Shown: positions 41,886 to 50,503 of the stretch, in pieces | Layout: each line of letters starts with the position of its first letter | How positions within the stretch are numbered: position 1 is the stretch's first letter | NCBI GenBank assembly: GCA_037045645.1 | Contig: JBAOIH010000001.1 | Coordinates: 1,054,001 to 1,118,000, forward strand | Direction: 5' to 3' | Source: Nocardioides sp. | GTDB lineage: Bacteria; Actinomycetota; Actinomycetes; Propionibacteriales; Nocardioidaceae | Length of the DNA: 64,000 nt | Notes under the pieces: generated by a model | What the model was told of the DNA's origin: nothing | Databases searched by the model: none | What the model saw: only the letters and a program-made list of their open reading frames with translations | Position numbers and translations under genes: made by a program

Positions 41886-42760
41886 GCGTTCACCTCTTCA
41901 GTGTCGTTCTTGGAGGCACGCGTGGTGTGTGCCGCGATCCAGACGGCGAACCCCACGAGGCCGCCGATGCCGAACAGCCAGGCGAACATGCCCTCGGAGA
42001 CCGGGCCGAGGCCACCGAGGCTGAAGCCGCCGTAGCCGGGGTTCTCCTCCAGTGATTTCAGGTACGCGATCACGTCACGCTTCTCGTCGGGCGACAGGTT
42101 GCCGTTGGAGAAGACGTCCATGTTGGACGGGCCGGTCAGCATGGCCTCGTAGATGTACTTGGACTCGACGCCACGGATCGTGGGGGCGTACCCACCGTTG
42201 GGCATTGCGCCGCCGGAGCCCTCGAAGTTGTGGCAGGCGGTGCAGTTGGTCAAGAAGATCTGCCCACCCCGCGTCACCGCGGCCTCCAACTCCTCGTCGC
42301 TGAGGCCGTCGGTGGAGTACTCGGAACCGTCCGGAATCGCCGGGCCGGGGCCGAGGGAGGCGACATACGCGGCCAGCGCGGCGATGTCTTCCTCGCTGTA
42401 GACCACAGGCTTGCGCGGCGCCTGGGCGTCGGGGCGCGCCATCGGCATCCGACCGGTGCCGACCTGGAAGTCCACGGCGGCGGCGCCGGCGCCGACCAGC
42501 GGCGGGCCGTAGTTGGTTCCCGAGACGCGCTGCTTGCCCTCGCCGTTGAGGCCGTGGCAGTACGCGCATCCCTGGATGAAGAGCTCGCGACCCTTGGCTA
42601 CTAGTGCCGTGTCCGACTCGGCCTGCGTGGCCTGGGCGGGGGTGAACAGGGTGTAGAGCCCACCGGCCGCCACGAGGCCGAGCAACATCAAGATGAAGCC
42701 CGCGAAGCGGCCGCGACGATGACGGGAGATCCGTCCGGCGGTTCGGTTCAACAAACGCAC
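41882..42760 (-). CDS. qcrC: Cytochrome bc1 complex diheme cytochrome c subunit
   Basis: 292 aa. An N-terminal membrane anchor (about residues 20-40) is followed by two class I cytochrome c domains with CAYCHG and CTACHN heme sites, and a second anchor near the C-terminus (about residues 262-280). The fused two-heme form replaces soluble cytochrome c in the actinobacterial bc1-aa3 supercomplex. Start GTG 42760; 31 bp after ctaE. Confidence 0.95.
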   Translation of the reverse strand: MRLLNRTAGRISRHRRGRFAGFILMLLGLVAAGGLYTLFTPAQATQAESDTALVAKGRELFIQGCAYCHGLNGEGKQRVSGTNYGPPLVGAGAAAVDFQVGTGRMPMARPDAQAPRKPVVYSEEDIAALAAYVASLGPGPAIPDGSEYSTDGLSDEELEAAVTRGGQIFLTNCTACHNFEGSGGAMPNGGYAPTIRGVESKYIYEAMLTGPSNMDVFSNGNLSPDEKRDVIAYLKSLEENPGYGGFSLGGLGPVSEGMFAWLFGIGGLVGFAVWIAAHTTRASKNDTEEVNA

Positions 42761-42791
42761 GTCAAGTCCAATCTCAGGTGGGCTGCGAGGA

Positions 42792-43430
42792 TCATTTGAT
42801 CAGGTAGATGGCGGCGAACAAGGCGATCCAGACGACATCGACGAAGTGCCAGTAGTAGGACACGACGATGGCGCTGACCGCCTGCTCGTGAGTGAAACGC
42901 CGCGCAATATAGGTGCGCCCGAGCACGAAGAGGAAGGCGATGAGGCCACCGGTCACATGGATGCCGTGGAAGCCGGTGGCGAGATAGAACAGGGTGCCGT
43001 AGGCCGACGACGGGATCGTGAGGCCGTGGTGGACGAGTTCGGCGTACTCGAACGCCTGGCCGCCGATGAAGATCGAGCCCATGATGAACGTGAGGATGAA
43101 CCACTCGCGCAGGCCCCACCCTGCGACCTTCCACACGGGCCCGGTGCGACCCACCTGGCCACGTTCAGCGGCGAAGACGCCGAGCTGGCAGGTCACCGAG
43201 GAGAGCACCAGGATGATGGTGTTGACCGAGGAGAACGGCACGTTCAATAGCTGAGTCTCCTGCGCCCACAAGGGCTCGCTCACCGAGCGCACGGTGAAGT
43301 AGGCCGCGAACAGTGCCGCGAAGAACATCAGCTCGCTGGAGAGCCAGATGATCGTGCCCACGCTGACCATGCTGGGTCGGTCGTGATGCCCGTGAAGTCG
43401 GGATGCCGGGAGAGCCGCTGCTGTCGCCAC
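42792..43430 (-). CDS. ctaE: Cytochrome c oxidase subunit III
   Basis: 212 aa with five spans. Family motifs are MVSVGTIIWLSSELMFFAALFAAYFT (key part WLSSELMFFA), GFHGIHVTGG and SYYWHFVDVVWI. GTG 43430 is chosen over ATG 43439 because CATAAT (43438-43443, minus strand) ends 7 nt before the GTG, giving a leaderless mRNA. It opens the ctaE-qcrC-qcrA-qcrB operon, the standard actinobacterial order. Confidence 0.95.
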   Translation of the reverse strand: MATAAALPASRLHGHHDRPSMVSVGTIIWLSSELMFFAALFAAYFTVRSVSEPLWAQETQLLNVPFSSVNTIILVLSSVTCQLGVFAAERGQVGRTGPVWKVAGWGLREWFILTFIMGSIFIGGQAFEYAELVHHGLTIPSSAYGTLFYLATGFHGIHVTGGLIAFLFVLGRTYIARRFTHEQAVSAIVVSYYWHFVDVVWIALFAAIYLIK

Positions 43431-43437
43431 GGGCCTC

Positions 43438-43495
43438 ATTATGACGATCCTTCGGCCCCTTGGCATCCCGACCCCCCGATTCGTGGACGTATCCT
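43438..43495. promoter_or_regulatory. Divergent promoters of ctaE and the ctaG-like gene
   Basis: CATAAT (43438-43443, minus strand) is 7 nt from the ctaE GTG; TATCCT (43490-43495, plus strand) is 7 nt from GTG 43503. Both oxidase operons would therefore start from one 72-bp region and could be controlled together. Confidence 0.5.
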
Positions 43496-43502
43496 GGTCA
43501 GT

Positions 43503-44453
43503 GTGTGCCTTGGCCTGCCGTCGATGAGCCTGATCAGCCCCCTGCTCGCCTCGTCGGAGGCGGCGGGAGATCTCTCGCTGCCGCCCTTCACCTGGGGACG
43601 TGCGTTCACCGGTTGGGGTCTGGATCCCTACATGTTCGTCCTCACGGTGTGGGTCTGCGGGCTGTATCTGCTCGGGGTACGCACCCTGCGTGCTCGCGGT
43701 GACCATTGGCCCATCTCCAGGACCCTGTTCTTCTGCCTGGGGGGCATGGGGACGTTCTTCTTCGCGACCTCGTCGGGGATCGGTCGTTACGACACGACGC
43801 TGCTCAGCGCCCACATGATCCAGCACATGCTGATCACGATGGGTGCTCCGCTGTTGCTGGCGCTGGGCGCCCCGGTGACGCTAGCCCTGCGTACGTTGCC
43901 CAAACGCGGCCGGGCGGTGCTGCTGGCGGTGTTGCACTCGCGCGTCGCGAAGGTCCTCACCTTCCCCCCGTTGGTGTTCGCCCTGTTCGTCTTGAGCCCC
44001 TGGGCGCTGTATTTCTCCGGTTGGTACGAGGCCAGCTTGAACTCCGAGTACATCCATGAGATGACGCACGTGCACCTGATGCTGACCGGGTCGCTCTTCT
44101 TCTGGCCCCTGGCCGGGATCGACCCGGTGCCGGGCCGGGTGGGTTATCCCTTCCGCGTCCTGATGGTCTTGATGACGTTGCCGTTCCACGCGTTCTTGGG
44201 CATCACGATCATGGACCAGAACACCCCGCTGGCGGGTGACTACTATTCCGCGCTGCGAGAGGGACCGATGGGTTCCTGGCTGCCGCCGATGCTGGAGGAT
44301 CAGCACTTGGCCGGAGGGATCCTGTGGGCCACCGGCGACCTGTTCGGCCTGCTGCTCTTCCTCGTGCTGTTCACCCAGTGGGTCCGGGCGTCGATGAAAG
44401 AGGCGGCGCGAGAAGACCGTCGGCTGGACCTCCTGGAAGCGCGGCATCGGTGA
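43503..44453 (+). CDS. CtaG-type cytochrome c oxidase assembly membrane protein
   Basis: 316 aa with about seven spans. It belongs to the caa3_CtaG family (not the Cox11-type CtaG), with HMIQHMLITMGAPLLLALGAP, HEMTHVHLMLTGSLFFWPLAG (key HVHLMLTGSLFFWP) and TIMDQNTPLAGDYY. Conserved His residues in the spans may bind copper or heme, by family. GTG 43503 follows TATCCT by 7 nt. Divergent from ctaE, in keeping with oxidase assembly. Confidence 0.85.
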   Translation: MCLGLPSMSLISPLLASSEAAGDLSLPPFTWGRAFTGWGLDPYMFVLTVWVCGLYLLGVRTLRARGDHWPISRTLFFCLGGMGTFFFATSSGIGRYDTTLLSAHMIQHMLITMGAPLLLALGAPVTLALRTLPKRGRAVLLAVLHSRVAKVLTFPPLVFALFVLSPWALYFSGWYEASLNSEYIHEMTHVHLMLTGSLFFWPLAGIDPVPGRVGYPFRVLMVLMTLPFHAFLGITIMDQNTPLAGDYYSALREGPMGSWLPPMLEDQHLAGGILWATGDLFGLLLFLVLFTQWVRASMKEAAREDRRLDLLEARHR

Positions 44454-44461
44454 GTGGGCGG

Positions 44462-44467
44462 TAGCAT
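44462..44467 (+). promoter_or_regulatory. Candidate -10 for the receiver-like gene
   Basis: TAGCAT, then 7 nt, then GTG 44475. It supports the GTG over the ATG at 44466 that lies inside the hexamer. Confidence 0.45.
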
Positions 44468-44474
44468 GCCGGGC

Positions 44475-44891
44475 GTGAGTGACTCCGCGAATCCGCAGCC
44501 TCTCAAGGTGCTCGTCTACAGCGACGACGTGAACGTACGCCAGCAGGTGATCTTGGCGTTGGGCCGTCGTCCCCACCCCGACCTTCCCGAGGTCGAGTAC
44601 GTCGAGGTAGCGACCGAGCCTGTCGTACTGCAGAACATGGATGCGGGCGGCATCGCCTTGGTGATCCTCGACGGGGAGGCCGTCCCCGCCGGCGGAATGG
44701 GCATCGCTAAGCAGCTCAAGGACGAGATCTACAAGTGTCCTCCGGTGCTGGTTCTGACCGGCCGACCCCAGGACGCGTGGTTGGCGACGTGGTCGCGCGC
44801 AGAGGCAGCCGTGTCTCACCCGCTCGACCCGATCCAGTTGGCAGAGACCGCGGTGGGCCTGCTGCGTTCACGCGTTCCGGCCACCTCCTGA
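44475..44891 (+). CDS. Degenerate receiver-domain protein
   Basis: 138 aa. The fold of a response-regulator receiver can be followed: LKVLVYSDDVNVRQQV (acidic pair), LVILDGEAVPAGGMG (possible phospho-Asp), PPVLVLTGRPQD (Thr switch) and a last strand AAVSHPLDP where the usual Lys-Pro is His-Pro. There is no output domain. A stand-alone signalling or adaptor role is inferred. It lies 4 bp before trpD and is probably cotranscribed with it. Confidence 0.65.
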   Translation: MSDSANPQPLKVLVYSDDVNVRQQVILALGRRPHPDLPEVEYVEVATEPVVLQNMDAGGIALVILDGEAVPAGGMGIAKQLKDEIYKCPPVLVLTGRPQDAWLATWSRAEAAVSHPLDPIQLAETAVGLLRSRVPATS

Positions 44892-44895
44892 AGAC

Positions 44896-45924
44896 GTGAG
44901 TTCCACCTGGGCGGACATCCTGACCGCCTTGATCTCGCATGCGGATCTGCAGCCTGACCAGGCGCGCTGGGCGATGGGACAGATCCTGGAAGGCAATGCG
45001 ACGCCGGCCCAGATCGCGGGCTTCGCGGTGGCGCTGCGTACCAAGGGTGAAGTGGCCGCCGAGATGACCGGGCTGGCCGACGCGATGCTGTCCGCCGCGA
45101 ACCAGATCCAGGTGGAGGGCCGACTGCTCGACGTAGTGGGCACCGGCGCAGACCGTTCGATGTCGGTCAACATCTCCACTATGTCCGCGATCGTGGCTGC
45201 CGGTGCCGGTGTCACGGTGGTCAAGCACGGCAACCGGTCGGCGTCGTCGCTGTGCGGCTCGGCCGACGTGCTGGAGGCTTTGGGCGTACGCCTGGATCTG
45301 CCTCCTGAACGCGTTGGCGAGGTGGCGCGCGAAGCGGGCATCACGTTCTGCTTCTCGGCGGTCTTCCACCCCGCGATGAGGCATGCGGCGGTGCCGCGCC
45401 GCGAGCTCGGTGTCGGGACGGCCTTCAATTTCCTCGGCCCGCTGACCAACCCCTCGCGTCCCGCCGCTCAGGCGATCGGATGCGCCGATCCACGAATGGC
45501 GCCGGTCATGGCGCAGGTGTTCGCCGACCGTGGTGTCGATGCTTGGGTCTTCCGTGGGGATGACGGACTCGACGAACTCACCACCACCACGACCTCCCAG
45601 GTCTGGTGGGTGCACGACCACCAGGTGCAACACACCTCCTTGGAACCTTCGGTCCTCGGCCTGGCTCCTGCCACGACCGAGCAATTGCGCGGTGGTGACC
45701 CGGCTTTCAACGCGGAAGTGACCAGGCGGCTGTTGGCCGGCGAACCAGGACCGGTACGTGATGCGGTGCTGCTCAACGCGGGTGCGGCGCTCGCCGTCCA
45801 CGGATCCCCTGACATCGCTCCTGCGGAGGCGATCGGGGCGGGCATTACGCGTGCTGCTGAGTCGATCGATTCCGGCGCTGCCGGTGAGAGCCTGGACCGG
45901 TGGATCGAGGCGACCACCGCCTGA
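44896..45924 (+). CDS. trpD: Anthranilate phosphoribosyltransferase
   Basis: 342 aa. It joins anthranilate and PRPP in tryptophan synthesis. PRPP/Mg motifs are VVGTGADRSMSVNIST, VVKHGNRSASSLCGSADVLEALG (key KHGNRSASS) and FNFLGPLTNPSRP. Start GTG 44896 lies 4 bp after the receiver-like gene. No other trp gene is adjacent; in M. tuberculosis trpD (Rv2192c) is also found alone beside ctaE. Confidence 0.95.
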   Translation: MSSTWADILTALISHADLQPDQARWAMGQILEGNATPAQIAGFAVALRTKGEVAAEMTGLADAMLSAANQIQVEGRLLDVVGTGADRSMSVNISTMSAIVAAGAGVTVVKHGNRSASSLCGSADVLEALGVRLDLPPERVGEVAREAGITFCFSAVFHPAMRHAAVPRRELGVGTAFNFLGPLTNPSRPAAQAIGCADPRMAPVMAQVFADRGVDAWVFRGDDGLDELTTTTTSQVWWVHDHQVQHTSLEPSVLGLAPATTEQLRGGDPAFNAEVTRRLLAGEPGPVRDAVLLNAGAALAVHGSPDIAPAEAIGAGITRAAESIDSGAAGESLDRWIEATTA

Positions 45925-45936
45925 ACGGCGGTCGTG

Positions 45937-46563
45937 TCACAGGTCGAGGGCGTACGCCTCGCCATCGCGGCGAAACGCCTGCGGCAGCCGCGAGTAGTAG
46001 GGGTTGACCATGCCCGGCGGAGTCACCACACGGGTGAAGCCGCGTGCGCGCAATCGGTCGACACGCGACCAGACGAACTCGCCGGGGGAGAAGTCGCGGA
46101 AACGCGGCGTGACGTAGTCGAGTTGGACTCGCGCCACTTCGCCGTCGGGCCGGATCAGCACGATCCCGACGGTCTCGTCCCCGCGTAGCACCTGGAAGGC
46201 CAGGTCATCGGGCTGGGTGCCCGCGAAGCCCGGATAGAACTTGCGCAACTCGTCGAGGTGCACGTTCAGGAAGTGCTGGAAGTACGCATCGCGCGGGGCC
46301 ACTTCCAGCACCTGGAAGGCATCCTCGTCGTGGCGTTCGCGCAGGAGCCGGACCAAGAAGAACAGATTGATCAGGCTGGTCGCCACGTTCATGCCGACCA
46401 TCGGCCACACCTGGATCAAGGCATTGAAGGTTGCCAGAGAGATGCACGCGAGCAGGTTGAGCGCGCGCAACCGCAGGACCCGGGTTTGCAGCAGCGAATA
46501 GATCAGCAGGGCGCTGCCGCACCAGCCGAACAGAGAGAGCCAATTGTCGGCCAGCCATTCCAC
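45937..46563 (-). CDS. Uncharacterised membrane protein with C-terminal soluble domain
   Basis: 208 aa. Three hydrophobic segments lie at about residues 8-25, 33-50 and 55-72 (YgjV-like arrangement), followed by a ~130-residue soluble domain with LRKFYPGF, ETVGIVLIRPDGEVARVQLDYV and RARGFTRVVTPP, which resembles an acyltransferase-like fold. The function is unknown. GTG 46563 has TAATCT (46571-46576, minus strand) 7 nt upstream. It is convergent with trpD. Confidence 0.65.
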   Translation of the reverse strand: MEWLADNWLSLFGWCGSALLIYSLLQTRVLRLRALNLLACISLATFNALIQVWPMVGMNVATSLINLFFLVRLLRERHDEDAFQVLEVAPRDAYFQHFLNVHLDELRKFYPGFAGTQPDDLAFQVLRGDETVGIVLIRPDGEVARVQLDYVTPRFRDFSPGEFVWSRVDRLRARGFTRVVTPPGMVNPYYSRLPQAFRRDGEAYALDL

Positions 46564-46640
46564 CTGGGCGAGATTAGTGGGCGTCCGGCCTGGCGGTCAG
46601 TATCGCCGCCGCCGCCAGTCGAGTCGGCGGGAACTCAGGC

Positions 46641-46919
46641 TCAGTCCAGCCCAAGCGAGAATGCGGCTTCGAGGTCGTGGCGCGAATAGGCGCGGAACGC
46701 GATGTGAGTCTCGGTGGAAAGCACGCCTGGGACCTTGTTGAGACGGTCGGCCACGACGCGTGCCACGTCCTCGTGCTGGCGGACCCGCACGAGTGCGATG
46801 AGGTCGATCTGTCCGGTGACGGAGTAGACCTCGCTCACCCCTTCGAGCGCCGCGATGCCCTCGGCGACCTCGGGAATGGACGCGACGTCGGCCTTCACGA
46901 AGACGATGGCGGTGATCAT
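46641..46919 (-). CDS. Lrp/AsnC ligand-binding (RAM) domain protein
   Basis: 92 aa. It is a stand-alone RAM domain: VFVKADVASIPEVAEGIAAL and VYSVTGQIDLIALVRV match the C-terminal effector-binding part of Lrp/AsnC regulators, but no DNA-binding helix-turn-helix is present. It may sense an amino acid or form mixed oligomers with full Lrp proteins. ATG 46919 has TAGGCT (46926-46931, minus strand) 6 nt upstream. Confidence 0.85.
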   Translation of the reverse strand: MITAIVFVKADVASIPEVAEGIAALEGVSEVYSVTGQIDLIALVRVRQHEDVARVVADRLNKVPGVLSTETHIAFRAYSRHDLEAAFSLGLD

Positions 46920-46932
46920 GGTCTCAGCCTAG

Positions 46933-48708
46933 TCATCGCACCGGCTGGTGGACCGTGGAGATCGCGCGCCGCTCGTCGAACGGCACCAGGCTGAGTCGGG
47001 ACTGCTCGGTCGCGTCGTGCAGTGACAGGTGCCGAGCTGCCCCCGCGAGAGGGCAGGTCCATTCGCCGATCACGTCGACCAGGCGTACGCCCGGCGACTC
47101 CAGCCAGGCCAAGATCCGCTCGGTCTCCTCCGCGGTGGCTGCGGGCACAGGCCCCGGGCCGGCGGTGACGGTCTCAGCGCCCGCGCGCAGGCTCGCGACG
47201 TACGCGTGGGCGTCGGACGCGGGCGGGATGATTCCTGCGGCTGCCAGCCGGCCAAAACGGATGACGTGGACGGCCCAACGCCCCGAGTCGTCGCGCTGCG
47301 TCGCGATCAATTCGCTGCATTGCGTGAGCGCCTGAAGACGCTGCGTGCGCGACGCTGATCGGACGAAGGCCGCGAGGCGGTCGCGGTGCACTCGGGCCTC
47401 CTCGAAGCGTTCGGCGTCGGAGAGACGGGCCATCTTCCCCACGTGACTGTCCACAATCTCCTCCGGGTCGCGCCAGAGGGCACGACGCACCTGCTCGGTG
47501 AGGGCGGAGTAGGTCTGAGCGTCGGTGGACCCGTCGCACGGTGAAAGACATCTGCCCATCTCGGCCAGTACGCAGGCCGAGCGCGTCGGGGTCGCGGCGA
47601 GCCGGTCGGTGCATTGGCGGATGGGGAAGGTGTCGTGGATGGCGGCCAACACCTTGTCCGCGGTCTTGCGTGAGCCGAAAGGCCCCAGATAGTCCGCGTC
47701 GTCGTCGAGAACCCGGCGTACGAGTGAGAGGCGAGGCCAGGTCTCGCGAGTGAGCTTGATGAAGTGCACCTTCTCGGGGAAGCGCGATCGGCGGTTGTAG
47801 CGCGGCTTGTGCGTCGCGATCAGTCGCAGCTCGCGCACCTGCGCCTCCAGCGTGGTGGCGCACTCGATGCCGGTGACTCGAGTCGCGATCCCGACCATCT
47901 CGCCCATCCGGGAGCGGGTCTCGGAGCCGGTGAAGTAGCTGCGCACCCGGGTGCGCAGATCGCGTGACGTGCCGATGTACAGCACGCGATCCTGATCGTC
48001 TTGGAAGAGATAGACCCCCGGGGCGTGCGGTAGGGCCTCGGCGAGGTGGCGTTTGCGTCTCTGTGCGGGCGTCACGCGAGAGGTGAAGGTCTGCAATTCC
48101 TCCAACGTGTGCACCCCCAGTCCACCTAGGCGCTCCATCAGACCGTGCAGCACGTCGACGGTCGCGCGGGCGTCGGCCAGGGCGCGGTGATTGGGGGTCG
48201 TGGAGGAGTTGAACACCTGTGCCAGGGAGGAGAGCTTGCAGTTGGGCGCGTCGTCGCGGGTGATCACCCGTCGGGCGAGTCGGGCGGTGTCGAGCACTTC
48301 GAAGCGTGGCCAGGCGCGCCCCTGTTCCGCCGCGAAGTGGCGCAGGAAACCCACGTCGAAGGGGGCGTTGTGCGCCACCAGCACGCACCCTTGCGCGAAC
48401 TCCAAGAACGCAGGTAGCGCACTCTCGATCCCGGGCGCGTCGTGGACCATCGAGTCGCTGATCCCGGTCAGCATCGCGATGAAGGGCGGGATCGCGCTGT
48501 GCGGATTGACCAGTGTCTGGAACTCACCGAGCACCTCGCCGCCGCAGACCTTGACGGCCCCGATCTCGGTGATCATGCAGCCCTGCTGCGCGGAGGCTCC
48601 GGTCGTCTCCAGGTCGACCACGCAGAACGTGATGTCGCGCAACGGACGCCCGAGTTCGTCGAGGCTCCGCTGGGGCTCCCAGCGAGCACGTACGGCGGTC
48701 GTCGTCAT
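46933..48708 (-). CDS. DEDDh exonuclease fused to UvrC-like GIY-YIG nuclease domain
   Basis: 591 aa from ATG 48708. The N-terminal DnaQ-like exonuclease has D32/E34 (VVDLETTG), D118 (AHNAPFDVGF) and H174/D179 (NHRALADA). A GIY-YIG domain follows (PGVYLF at about 230 and YIGTSRDLRTRV at about 244) with the UvrC-type Cys cluster region (CVLAEMGRCLSPCDG) and a UvrB/UvrC-like helical hairpin. The same fusion is Rv2191 in M. tuberculosis. A role in DNA repair is inferred from the domains. Confidence 0.92.
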   Translation of the reverse strand: MTTTAVRARWEPQRSLDELGRPLRDITFCVVDLETTGASAQQGCMITEIGAVKVCGGEVLGEFQTLVNPHSAIPPFIAMLTGISDSMVHDAPGIESALPAFLEFAQGCVLVAHNAPFDVGFLRHFAAEQGRAWPRFEVLDTARLARRVITRDDAPNCKLSSLAQVFNSSTTPNHRALADARATVDVLHGLMERLGGLGVHTLEELQTFTSRVTPAQRRKRHLAEALPHAPGVYLFQDDQDRVLYIGTSRDLRTRVRSYFTGSETRSRMGEMVGIATRVTGIECATTLEAQVRELRLIATHKPRYNRRSRFPEKVHFIKLTRETWPRLSLVRRVLDDDADYLGPFGSRKTADKVLAAIHDTFPIRQCTDRLAATPTRSACVLAEMGRCLSPCDGSTDAQTYSALTEQVRRALWRDPEEIVDSHVGKMARLSDAERFEEARVHRDRLAAFVRSASRTQRLQALTQCSELIATQRDDSGRWAVHVIRFGRLAAAGIIPPASDAHAYVASLRAGAETVTAGPGPVPAATAEETERILAWLESPGVRLVDVIGEWTCPLAGAARHLSLHDATEQSRLSLVPFDERRAISTVHQPVR

Positions 48709-48716
48709 GACAACCG

Positions 48717-48801
48717 ACGTTAGGTCCGAGCACCGACAAAGCCGCCGACACGCGGGCCGACACGCTGGCCGACACGCTGGCCAACCTAAATGTCGGTGCT
48801 C
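48717..48801. promoter_or_regulatory. Divergent promoter region with inverted and tandem repeats
   Basis: GAGCACCGACA (48728-48738) and TGTCGGTGCTC (48791-48801) are a perfect 11-bp inverted repeat. Between them are three tandem 12-bp units (CCGACACGCTGG type, 48745-48780). TAACGT (48717-48722, minus) ends 8 nt before the nuclease ATG. The symmetric layout suggests an operator pair controlling both divergent genes; no regulator is known. Confidence 0.55.
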
Positions 48802-49089
48802 GATGACAGCGTGCCGGACATGGACACCACGACACCGGGGCAGACGCCCCCAGCCACACCGGAGCAGACGCCCCCAGCGCATGCGGCGCTCCACATCGAC
48901 TGCGACACCTGCGTGGTGCGCGGCCTGGCCTGCCACGACTGTGTCGTGACGGTCCTGCTCGGCCCTCCGGAGGAGTTGAGTTTCGACGACGACGCCACCA
49001 GGGCTCTCGACGTACTCGCGGCGGGAGGACTCGTGCCACCACTGCGGATGGTCCATCCGGTCGCGTCGCCGCAGGTCGAGACGGCATGA
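48790..49089 (+). CDS. Small cysteine-containing conserved protein
   Basis: 99 aa. A Thr/Pro-rich N-terminus (with a repeated TPGQTPPATPEQTPP pattern) precedes a conserved part with LHIDCDTCVVRGLACHDCVV, four cysteines in CxxC-x6-CxxC spacing suited to zinc or Fe-S binding, and AAGGLVPPLRMV at the end. Family function is unknown. ATG 48790 is used; GTG 48811 or ATG 48820 are possible starts. Two hairpins follow the stop. Confidence 0.65.
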   Translation: MSVLDDSVPDMDTTTPGQTPPATPEQTPPAHAALHIDCDTCVVRGLACHDCVVTVLLGPPEELSFDDDATRALDVLAAGGLVPPLRMVHPVASPQVETA

Positions 49090-49139
49090 CTCGGGTCCTG
49101 ACCCGAGTGTTCGTGCCCGGGTCTTCCAGCCCGGGTTTT
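49089..49139 (+). terminator. Tandem hairpin terminators
   Basis: ACTCGGGT-CCTG-ACCCGAGT (49089-49108) and CCCGGG...CCCGGG (49116-49135) followed by TTTT. They isolate the riboswitch operon from upstream transcription. Confidence 0.75.
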
Positions 49140-49299
49140 CATGCCCTGTGACGCATGGTGTCGGTGTGATCTGTGTGACAGATTGAACGTGCGATCATCA
49201 GAAATTCCGGGGACACACGCCCATAACGACGCGATGAGTTGGCGCGCCCTTCCGCGGACGTTTAGCCTCGTGCGAGGCGCTCGTCCCAGTGACCCGCAA

Positions 49300-49471
49300 G
49301 GACCACGCGAGTGCCGCGCCGAATCCAAGACCCGCGACCAGTCGCGGATCACGGAACCGGGGAACCAACCACCCTGGGGTGAATCGACCAGGCCCGTGCG
49401 CGGGTCGGGCCGTAGGGCAGCGTCGTGCCCGAACCCGTCAGCTCACCCGGTAGGCGTACGACTGCAAGGAG
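49300..49471 (+). ncRNA. Cyclic di-AMP riboswitch (ydaO/yuaA type)
   Basis: The conserved blocks of this class can be read in order: CCGCGCCGAATCC (49314-49325), CGGGGAACCAACCACC (about 49358-49373), CTGGGGTGAATCGACC (49374-49389), GTCGTGCCCGAACCCGTCAG (49422-49441) running into CTCACCCGGTAGGCGTACGA. The NlpC/P60 ribosome-binding site AAGGAG (49466-49471) follows at once. In actinobacteria this class commonly controls cell-wall hydrolases and switches them off when c-di-AMP is high (established for the class; direction here inferred). Confidence 0.88.
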
Positions 49472-49482
49472 TAGACCCGCTC

Positions 49483-50490
49483 GTGACTTTCCGCGATCGG
49501 TTGAGCACGCCGCGTGCTCGTTTCGCCATCGGTGCCCTCGGCCTCGCCGCAGCGGTCGGCTCGACCTTCGTGGTCGTCAACCCCGCCTCGGCCGAACCGT
49601 CGGTCGACCAGGTCAGCAAGCGCGTCGACACGCTCTACCACCAGGCCGAGGAGGCCCAAGAGCGCTATCACGATGCCACGTTGGAGTTGACCGACATCCA
49701 GCGCGACCTCAAGTCCCTCAAGGCCGATGAGCGCCGCCAGGCCGCGCGCCTCGAGCGCGCCCGTAGCGCCGTCGAGGACGCGATCGTGGGCCAGTACGAG
49801 GGGCAGAACCTCTCCGCGGTAGGCCAGGTCGTCGTGTCCGACGACCCACAGGCCTTCCTCAACCAGCTGTCCACGATGTCGGCCTACAGCGACTTCCAGG
49901 ACCAACTGTTCTCCGAGTACTCCGTCGAGCTCAAGGCGCTCGACATTCGCCGAGACTCCACCGAGAAGCGTGCCGCCGAGGCTGCGGACGTGGAGCGCTC
50001 GCTGGCCAAGGAGAAGAAGCAGGTCGACGCCAAGTTGGCCGACGCCAAGGCACTCCTGGCCGATCTCAAGGAGAAGGAGCGCGCGTCCATCGTCTCGCGC
50101 GGCGGTTCTCCGATCGCGAGCAACATCGACGTGCCTGCCTCCGGTCGTGCCGGGATCGCGGTGCGCACCGCACTGGCGCAGGTGGGCGACGCCTACGTCT
50201 ACGGTGCGATGGGGCCCAACGCCTTCGACTGCTCCGGTCTGACCATGTACGCGTGGGGCGCTGCGGGCGTCGGCCTGCCGCACTCGTCGCGGGCTCAGTT
50301 CAGCTCCGGCCCGCGGATCGCGGCCTCGCAGTTGCAGCCCGGCGACCTGGTCTTCTACTACAGCCCCATCAGTCACGTGGGGATGTACATCGGCAACGGG
50401 ATGATCGTGCACGCGGCGAACCCGAGTTCGGGCGTGCTGGTCGCGCCGCTGTATTCGATGCCGTACGTCGGCGCGGTGCGCCCTGGCTGA
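49483..50490 (+). CDS. Secreted NlpC/P60 peptidoglycan endopeptidase (RipA/Rv2190c-like)
   Basis: 335 aa from GTG 49483. An N-terminal signal (FAIGALGLAAAVGSTFVVV, cleavage near NPASA-EPS) is followed by a long coiled coil (about residues 40-205) and the NlpC/P60 domain. The catalytic Cys is residue 250 (FDCSGLTMYAW), the His is 298 (SHVGMYIG) and the third residue His 310 (VHAANPSS). It cleaves peptide stems of peptidoglycan, by family. AAGGAG precedes the start and a c-di-AMP riboswitch lies in the leader. Confidence 0.93.
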   Translation: MTFRDRLSTPRARFAIGALGLAAAVGSTFVVVNPASAEPSVDQVSKRVDTLYHQAEEAQERYHDATLELTDIQRDLKSLKADERRQAARLERARSAVEDAIVGQYEGQNLSAVGQVVVSDDPQAFLNQLSTMSAYSDFQDQLFSEYSVELKALDIRRDSTEKRAAEAADVERSLAKEKKQVDAKLADAKALLADLKEKERASIVSRGGSPIASNIDVPASGRAGIAVRTALAQVGDAYVYGAMGPNAFDCSGLTMYAWGAAGVGLPHSSRAQFSSGPRIAASQLQPGDLVFYYSPISHVGMYIGNGMIVHAANPSSGVLVAPLYSMPYVGAVRPG

Positions 50491-50503
50491 GCACCGCAGT
50501 CGC

